Shown: positions 57,487-64,000 of the stretch, piece by piece
Position numbering within the stretch: the first letter of the stretch is position 1
Layout of the letters: the number at the start of each line of letters is the position of its first letter
DNA from: Pseudobacteroides cellulosolvens ATCC 35603 = DSM 2933
GTDB lineage: Bacteria; Bacillota; Clostridia; Acetivibrionales; DSM-2933
Direction of reading: 5' to 3'
DNA: 64,000 nucleotides
NCBI RefSeq assembly: GCF_001262605.1
Contig: NZ_LGTC01000001.1
Location: 2,796,001-2,860,000 of the forward strand
Notes under the pieces: model-generated
The model's input: only the letters and a program-made list of their open reading frames with translations
Told to the model about the DNA's origin: nothing
The model's database searches: none
Program-made: the position numbers and the translations under genes

Positions 57487-58195
57487 GGGTTTTATCTCCG
57501 CATCTTCTGTCATATTCCTGCTCCGCTTGAGATTTTCTCAAATAAAACGGGACCATATCAACAGGATTTTCAAGCTTGCCCGCTTTAGCGGCTGTTAGTG
57601 CTAACTGTGCGACTGATGATGCCTTATTTAAAATAAGGTTATGAGGTGCAAAACTGCATTTTTCACCTAGCTCATTATGTAAATATTCCCTGTGTCTATC
57701 AACTCCATCGCCAACAAAGCATACTTTATTGCCTGTATTTACAAACATATGCATTAATTCTTCAATAGGTAATGCCATGTACTCTGATTCTTTCGATATC
57801 CCCTTATCAACAAATCTGTAAAGGGCAGTATATACCTGATTGTTCCTAGCATCCATTATAGGACATATTACAGCACTTCTATCCTGTGCATTGTATGCTA
57901 AAGCATCCAAAGTCGGAACACTTATCACAGGCTTTTCCAAAGCATAAGCCATGGCCTTTATACTTGTTACTCCAATCCTAAGACCTGTAAAAGAACCTGG
58001 TCCTACTGATGCAGCATAAATATCAATATCTTCAGGAGTAAGCCCCAAACTGTCCATAAGTTCTTTTATCATTGGCATAAGCTTTTGAGAATGAGTTTTT
58101 CTATTGTTTATAAAATATTCGCCCAAGAGCACTTCATCATCTATTATTGCCACAGCTGCGACAGTTGACGATGTATCTACCGCTAATACTTTCAA
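57479..58195 (-). CDS. tsaB: tRNA threonylcarbamoyladenosine biosynthesis protein TsaB
   Basis: The 238-residue protein begins VLAVDTSSTVAAVAI and has YAASVGPGSFTGLRIGV near 62-78 and ICPIMDARNNQVYTALY near 110, all typical of TsaB (YeaZ). It binds TsaD and TsaE to make t6A on tRNAs that read ANN codons. TTG start after GGAAGATAAA. The next gene, rimI, begins inside its end; tsaE lies 25 bases upstream. tsaD is not in this window. Confidence 0.95.
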   Translation of the reverse strand: MKVLAVDTSSTVAAVAIIDDEVLLGEYFINNRKTHSQKLMPMIKELMDSLGLTPEDIDIYAASVGPGSFTGLRIGVTSIKAMAYALEKPVISVPTLDALAYNAQDRSAVICPIMDARNNQVYTALYRFVDKGISKESEYMALPIEELMHMFVNTGNKVCFVGDGVDRHREYLHNELGEKCSFAPHNLILNKASSVAQLALTAAKAGKLENPVDMVPFYLRKSQAEQEYDRRCGDKTHE

Positions 58196-58220
58196 ATTTA
58201 TCTTCCTTTCAAAATCAGCA

Positions 58221-58676
58221 TTACAGTCCTTTAATATTGTTATATCTACTTCCTATAAACTGAATATCTATTATTCTTATGTTAAAATCAGCGTTAATAT
58301 CCTTTTTTATTTCAACCCATATATATTCAGAGGGAAGTATGTCCTTTATCATATCTGCCCACTCTATTACCACAACAGCGTCCTGCTCGAGGTATTCCTC
58401 AAACCCTATTTCAAACAAATCTTCTGGCTCACCTATTCTGTAAACATCAAAATGGAACATCGGTATCTGTCCCTGGTACTCATTTACAAACGTAAATGTT
58501 GGGCTTGTTATGTACCCGCTAACTCCAAGGGCTTCGGCAATTCCTTTTGTAAAGGCAGTTTTGCCGGTGCCCAGATCTCCTACCAGGCATACAACATCAC
58601 CTGCTTTTAATAATTCCCCAAGTTTTCGTCCAAGTGCACAAGTTTCATCCTGTGATACAGTTTTAAAGCTTTTCAT
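58221..58676 (-). CDS. tsaE: tRNA threonylcarbamoyladenosine biosynthesis ATPase TsaE
   Basis: The P-loop ATPase of about 151 residues has GDLGTGKTAFTKGIA near residue 33 and SPTFTFVNEY near 57, the standard TsaE pattern, followed by FHFDVYRI and VVVIEWADM. It drives the TsaBDE complex in t6A synthesis. ATG 58676 follows AAGGG and overlaps the end of the amidohydrolase gene by 14 bases; the ATG at 58706 has no good site. Confidence 0.95.
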   Translation of the reverse strand: MKSFKTVSQDETCALGRKLGELLKAGDVVCLVGDLGTGKTAFTKGIAEALGVSGYITSPTFTFVNEYQGQIPMFHFDVYRIGEPEDLFEIGFEEYLEQDAVVVIEWADMIKDILPSEYIWVEIKKDINADFNIRIIDIQFIGSRYNNIKGL

Positions 58677-59868
58677 TCTTTTCCCTTTCATAAACCAGCT
58701 TACCATTTATAATTGTAATTAAGACTTTTGTCATTAGATCTAAAGGATTTCCATCAAAAATAACTATATCTGCGTCTTTACCCACAGCAAGACTTCCAAC
58801 CCTGTCATCAATACCAGTAATTTTAGCAGCATTTATTGTTATTGACTGGAGTGCCTTTTTTCCGTCCATTCCCGCCTTGACAGCCATAGCAGCTGACAAG
58901 CTTAAATGCTGTATAGGTACACACGGGTGGTCGGTTGTTATTGCTACCTCTACTCCGGCATTTGATAATATTGCAGGCGATTTTATATTTTGATTCCTAA
59001 GTTCGATTTTAGATCTATCAGTCAGCAGAGGCCCTAAGCAAGCCTTTACACCTTCCTCTAAGAGAAGGTCCTTAATCATGTATCCCTCTGTGCAATGCTC
59101 TATCGTAATTCTAATATCAAATTCTTTTGCAATCCTTATGGCCGTTAAAATATCATCCGCTCTATGTGCATGAGCCTTTAATGGAACCTCCTTATTTATA
59201 AGTTTAAGTAAGGCCTCCATTTTAATATCAAATTCAGGTTTGTCATTTTCCTCCGGGTTATTACTATAATCATCCAACATCTTTTTATATTCTTTAGCTT
59301 TTGCCAAACTTTCACGCAGTAAAGCTGCAGTAGCCATTCTAGTCATTGGAGTCTGCCTCTTCTCATTGTAAACGGTTTTTGGGTTTTCCCCAAAGGCTGC
59401 CTTAAGTGCTACAGGCTCCTTTACTATCATCTCATCTACGCTTCTTCCATATGTTTTTAATGCTGCGAATTGGCCGCCTAAAACATTTGCACTTCCCGGA
59501 CCTGTTACTACTGTAGTAACGCCTGCTTCTCTTGCCTCTATAAATGCCCTGTCCATATGGTAAACCCCATCAATTGCTCTTAAGTGAGGAGTTATAGGAT
59601 CGGTCATCTCATTTCCATCATCACCTTCAAAGCCTACAGAATCTTCCCACATACCTACATGGCAATGTGCATCTATAAATCCAGGCAACGCATAATTATT
59701 TTGTGCATCTATAACAGTTTTAATTGAATAAGTCTCTTCAAGCTTTAATTCATTGAAATTATCCATTGACCCAATATCTATAATCTTTCCTTTTTCAACA
59801 AGGATATAACCACAATCAAAATCATTATTTTCCATTGTTATAATTCTGCTATTTTTGATTAGTAACAT
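58663..59868 (-). CDS. Metal-dependent amidohydrolase (imidazolonepropionase/adenine-deaminase-like)
   Basis: The 401-residue enzyme has PGFIDAHCHVG near 58 (metal His pair), ATTVVTGPGSANVLGGQFAALKT-type sequence near 125-140, LKAHAHRADDI near 235, TIEHCTEGY near 257 and TTDHPC near 300, the binuclear or mononuclear amidohydrolase pattern. The substrate is not clear. ATG 59868 follows GGAGG; the TTG at 59880 overlaps that site. It heads a chain with tsaE, tsaB and rimI. Confidence 0.85.
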   Translation of the reverse strand: MLLIKNSRIITMENNDFDCGYILVEKGKIIDIGSMDNFNELKLEETYSIKTVIDAQNNYALPGFIDAHCHVGMWEDSVGFEGDDGNEMTDPITPHLRAIDGVYHMDRAFIEAREAGVTTVVTGPGSANVLGGQFAALKTYGRSVDEMIVKEPVALKAAFGENPKTVYNEKRQTPMTRMATAALLRESLAKAKEYKKMLDDYSNNPEENDKPEFDIKMEALLKLINKEVPLKAHAHRADDILTAIRIAKEFDIRITIEHCTEGYMIKDLLLEEGVKACLGPLLTDRSKIELRNQNIKSPAILSNAGVEVAITTDHPCVPIQHLSLSAAMAVKAGMDGKKALQSITINAAKITGIDDRVGSLAVGKDADIVIFDGNPLDLMTKVLITIINGKLVYEREKNEKL

Positions 59869-59998
59869 TCCTACCTCCAAAATATGATAATTGTAATTAC
59901 TATTTAATATAGTGCTGTTTTTCTCTAATATTTTATTATATAGAAATACTTATTACAACGAAAATTTAAATTTGCTGTAAGAACAAGTCTCCTATATG

Positions 59999-60083
59999 AA
60001 CAAAATTAAGAAGTAATTTTGCAGCCTTGATATTGTTGTGAGAACTGGTTTTGTAGAATACACCATAATCCCTTAAATATTGA
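59999..60083 (+). repeat. Family 3 dispersed repeat, copy b
   Basis: AACAAAATT, ATTTTGCAGCCTTGATATTG, GGTTTTGTAGAATACACC, ATAATCCCTTAAATATT. It ends just before the hairpin at 60085. Confidence 0.8.
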
Positions 60084-60084
60084 A

Positions 60085-60116
60085 ACAAGGTATGCTCCAC
60101 AAGAAGCATACCTTGT
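60085..60116 (-). terminator. Terminator of the DUF4015 gene
   Basis: Perfect 12-base stem ACAAGGTATGCT (60085-60096) and AGCATACCTTGT (60105-60116), loop of eight. On the minus strand it is followed by TTTCAATATTT. Confidence 0.8.
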
Positions 60117-60130
60117 CTTAAACATTTTAG

Positions 60131-60210
60131 AACAAAATCACGAAGTGCTTTCGCAATGTTGATGTCCTAAGAAATGGTTTTGTACAATACACCATATTTT
60201 CCTAGACATT
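60131..60210 (+). repeat. Family 3 dispersed repeat, copy c
   Basis: AACAAAATCACGAAGTG, TTTCGCAATG, GGTTTTGTACAATACACC, TTTTCCTAGACATT. It stops just before the end of the DUF4015 gene. Confidence 0.8.
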
Positions 60211-60221
60211 AAAAAATCATT

Positions 60222-61487
60222 CTATTTCTTTTCAAATACATCCAAAGGATATTTATTAGCAGGATCCCATAGAATCCATTCAGTATAACCTGCATCATAC
60301 ACAGCCTTTATCTGCTGCTTTATTTGTTCAGTTCCATACTTTTGATAATAGCCTTTTCCAATCCATGGTGCAGTAAAAGCTTGTAAATAAGCTCTTATAT
60401 TAACTTTTATGCTCGTTTTCTCTAATCTCTTTTTACCTGATAGAAGAGTCTGATATACAACATTATATGGCTCTAAATCCGGCTTAGTAAATTTAACTCC
60501 GTTTATTTCCTGACCTACTCCATTCTGCAATACTGTAGCATAGTGGGACGGATAGACCATAGGTGAAAGGTAATCAACATGTTGAGCTAGCTTTTCCCAG
60601 TTTTGGCCGATAATTTTGTCATCCGCTGTGGCAACTGCAGAAATTCCAAAAACGTCAGCTGATAATTCTATTCCCCTTTTTGTATGAATTTCTTCATACG
60701 ATTTCTTTAGAAATTCAGCTATGGCATCTGATTTTGTATTTGGGTCAAAATTCTCCCCAAAATATATATCCTTTATTTTTCCATCATTACAAAATCTCAC
60801 ATAATCATACTGTATCCCATCAAATCCTAGATCTATTGCTTCAAGTGCTATCTTTATATTATAATCCCATGCTGCCTTGTTAAAAGGATTTACCCATAAA
60901 TTACCCTCATTATCCCGCCAGAGACTTCCATCCTTTTTCTTAAATGCCAGTTCAGTGTGTTTTTTGGGCAGTATCGGATCTTTAAAGCAAACCAATCTGG
61001 CTATAACAAAAACATTTCCTGCATGAAGCTGTTCAATTACCTTTTTTACATCGTACTTTACTTCAATTGCACCGTTTTCAATAACTTCTTTCACATTTGA
61101 TTTGTAGCTAAGTAAACCTTTATCATCCTTTATATCTATAACTACAGCATTTAATTCAGTGGTTTTTGCAAGCTCGACAACCTGCTTAATCCTATCAGGA
61201 CTTCCAGCAGTCCATCCTGAGAAATAAACTGCTCTGAGTTTATCAGGTTTTGGAATATTTTTAGAATTTTTATCTGATGGAGTTGCAATTTGCGTTACCG
61301 TCGGTGCAGGACTTTGTGCAGGAGTCTGCACTGCTTTTCCATCACTGGTACCAGGCACCTTTGTATTCTGCATCTCTTTTACCGTTTTACCATTCTTGTC
61401 AGCACCAGTTGAACTGCAACCACTTATAAAAGAAAAAATAATAAATATACTTACAATCATCCATGCAGATTTATTGAATTTTGTCAT
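60222..61487 (-). CDS. DUF4015 putative glycoside hydrolase, lipoprotein
   Basis: The protein of about 421 residues has a lipoprotein signal with lipobox FISGCSS and a Pro/Thr/Ser linker (about 30-75), then a TIM-barrel-like DUF4015 domain: RAVYFSGWTAGSPDRI near 83, AVVIDIKDDKGLLSY near 112, FDGIQYDYVRF near 210, VDYLSPMVYPSHY near 305 and EWILWDPANKY at the end. Such proteins are thought to act on wall or exported polysaccharides. ATG 61487 (GGAG upstream) is slightly favoured over ATG 61502. Confidence 0.88.
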   Translation of the reverse strand: MTKFNKSAWMIVSIFIIFSFISGCSSTGADKNGKTVKEMQNTKVPGTSDGKAVQTPAQSPAPTVTQIATPSDKNSKNIPKPDKLRAVYFSGWTAGSPDRIKQVVELAKTTELNAVVIDIKDDKGLLSYKSNVKEVIENGAIEVKYDVKKVIEQLHAGNVFVIARLVCFKDPILPKKHTELAFKKKDGSLWRDNEGNLWVNPFNKAAWDYNIKIALEAIDLGFDGIQYDYVRFCNDGKIKDIYFGENFDPNTKSDAIAEFLKKSYEEIHTKRGIELSADVFGISAVATADDKIIGQNWEKLAQHVDYLSPMVYPSHYATVLQNGVGQEINGVKFTKPDLEPYNVVYQTLLSGKKRLEKTSIKVNIRAYLQAFTAPWIGKGYYQKYGTEQIKQQIKAVYDAGYTEWILWDPANKYPLDVFEKK

Positions 61488-61745
61488 ATTAAGCCGCTCC
61501 ATTCTTTATTTTCGGTTTTTATTTCACTTGCTTTCTATATTATACCAGAATTATTGCAAAAATATCATCAACTAAATTTAAATAAATATTATGTTTATGT
61601 TAAATCATTTTATAATAATTATGTATTGTACCTATGCTTAGTTATATTAAATGTGATAAATCTATTCCATTTGTCTGTTGCAAATCCTGTTGAACCGTTT
61701 GTTATTTTCTCTGTAAATGTAAGATTATTAACACTTTTAATATAA

Positions 61746-61838
61746 AACAAAATCGATTAAGATTTTTGCAAACTTTATTTTATTGTTGCCTTGAGAAATT
61801 GTGGTGCAGTGTAGGATACCATAATTTTCTGGACATTA
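61746..61838 (+). repeat. Family 3 dispersed repeat, copy d
   Basis: AACAAAATCGATTAAGATTTT, TTGCAAACTTTATT, GGTGCAGTGTAGGATACC, ATAATTTTCTGGACATT. The most diverged of the four complete copies, and directly beside the rRNA operon terminator. Confidence 0.72.
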
Positions 61839-61839
61839 A

Positions 61840-61871
61840 AAAACAAGAGAACCTTTTAGGTTCTCTTGTTT
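61840..61871 (-). terminator. Terminator of the rRNA-tRNA operon
   Basis: Stem AACAAGAGAACC and GGTTCTCTTGTT with a five-base loop, followed on the minus strand by TTTTTAATG. Confidence 0.9.
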
Positions 61872-61875
61872 TCAG

Positions 61876-61948
61876 CTCCTCAAGTAGGACTCGAACCTAC
61901 GACCCTGCGGTTAACAGCCGCATGCTCTACCGACTGAGCTATTGAGGA
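61876..61948 (-). tRNA. tRNA-Asn (GTT anticodon)
   Basis: The minus strand folds as a cloverleaf of 73 bases: acceptor TCCTCAA with TTGAGGA, D arm GCTC/GAGC, anticodon stem TGCGG/CCGCA with loop CTGTTAA (anticodon GTT), T arm GTAGG/CCTAC with TTCGAGT, discriminator G. CCA is not encoded. It is the last gene of the rRNA operon. Confidence 0.97.
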
Positions 61949-61955
61949 ATATAAA

Positions 61956-62071
61956 TCTGGCGACTACCTATTTTACCAAGACGCAACCGTCTAAGTATCG
62001 TCGGCACTAAGAAGCTTAACTGCCGTGTTCGGGATGGGAACGGGTGTGACCTTCTCGTAATCATCACCAGA
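61956..62071 (-). rRNA. rrf: 5S ribosomal RNA
   Basis: The minus strand starts TCTGGTGATGATTACGAG and has the conserved GGTCACACCCGTTCCCATCC and CCGAACACGG segments, ending GTAGTCGCCAGA, which pairs with the start. About 116 bases, the expected size. It lies between 23S and tRNA-Asn. Confidence 0.97.
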
Positions 62072-62143
62072 AAATTTAATTGATAAGGCTTTTGCCTATC
62101 AACTTTTGACTATTTAATTATCGGGTCTTGAAATCCTTTATCC

Positions 62144-62213
62144 TAACTTCCGCTAATCTCGCTCATGTGTTGACTTAGTTTCGTCAACACCCGCTCGAAT
62201 CGGAAGTAATGTC
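62144..62213 (-). repeat. Diverged family 2 repeat in the 23S-5S spacer
   Basis: AACTTCCGCT, GACTTAGTTTCGTCAACAC, CCGCTCGAA and CGGAAGTAAT align with the copy at 30573-30672 (AACTTCCCGT, TACTTAACTCGTGAACAC, ACGCTCAAA, GGAAGTAAT). It has a perfect inner stem GTGTTGAC (62167-62174) / GTCAACAC (62183-62190). Confidence 0.65.
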
Positions 62214-62319
62214 TAAATGATTTCTTATATACCCTCAAAACTATATAATGAAGTAATATTGACAAGAATTGATGATTTAACTATGATAAAGACTCTCTTT
62301 ATAAATACCTGTTTTAATT

Positions 62320-64000
<1,681 letters not shown>

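Larger units (their letters stand above)
59869..60221. other. Intergenic region with two family 3 repeats and a hairpin
   Basis: The 353 bases between the amidohydrolase gene and the DUF4015 gene hold repeat copies b (59999-60083) and c (60131-60210), with the terminator hairpin 60085-60116 between them. Confidence 0.6.
61488..61875. other. Intergenic region between DUF4015 gene and rRNA operon end
   Basis: The 388 bases hold the family 3 copy d (61746-61838) and the operon terminator (61840-61871). The rest is AT-rich with no gene seen. Confidence 0.6.

Overview
The window comes from a low-GC, AT-rich endospore-forming Firmicute, most likely an anaerobic member of the Clostridia. The signs are the min/mre/PBP2 wall cluster, a GerM-type spore lipoprotein, MecA, the dapF-dapL lysine/DAP pair, a flavodiiron FprA, and frequent TTG and GTG starts behind strong GGAGG-type ribosome binding sites. 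The gene mix looks like the cellulolytic cluster III clostridia, but species cannot be fixed from this sequence alone.

Layout. 1-6460 (minus) is a shape and division block in the order maf, mreB, mreC, mreD, PBP2, minC, minD. 6704-13470 holds an unrecognised possible DNA-annealing protein, mecA, a VanW/G5 surface protein, a PRC-barrel protein and a membrane protein with long acidic repeats. 13908-19206 has a small hypothetical gene, tandem 101-bp repeats, lon, a class II aldolase and corA. 19534-21653 is dapF-dapL. 21891-26184 carries a membrane hydrolase and clpS-clpA-aat, a compact bacterial N-degron cluster. 26242-30160 has gerM, arsR-deoC, a YkuK-like gene and a thioredoxin-reductase-like gene. 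30331-31876 is a run of four small unrecognised genes. 31937-37025 holds a membrane protein, an LtaS-like enzyme and tex. 37343-41368 is galE, rph, rdgB and a degenerate GGDEF/HD-GYP protein. 41384-47547 includes YdcF-like, alpha/beta hydrolase, radical SAM and MazG-like genes and a class A PBP. 47656-54193 has proB, a 35-residue membrane ORF, PAP2, an MFS exporter, fprA and a diguanylate cyclase. 54486-61487 has a LonB/C-type protease, amidohydrolase-tsaE-tsaB-rimI and a DUF4015 lipoprotein. 61876-64000 is the end of an rRNA operon on the minus strand (23S, 5S, tRNA-Asn, terminator).

Two signals run across the window. First, seven genes (mreB, VanW/G5, acidic-repeat protein, DUF457 hydrolase, clpA, radical SAM, MFS) are each broken by a frameshift that one added base in a short homopolymer run repairs. 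Every repaired gene then has a length divisible by three and normal family content. This points to base-calling deletions rather than seven real pseudogenes. I annotate these genes at full extent.

Second, three families of short dispersed non-coding repeats occupy the intergenic spaces. Family 1 is about 99 bp with GGGCATTTCA/TGAAATGCCC ends. Family 2 is 101 bp, palindromic, partly tandem, with a diverged copy in the rRNA spacer. Family 3 is about 85 bp, AACAAAATC to CCTAGACATT. With the 30331-31876 small-protein cluster they are the best candidates for something not yet described.
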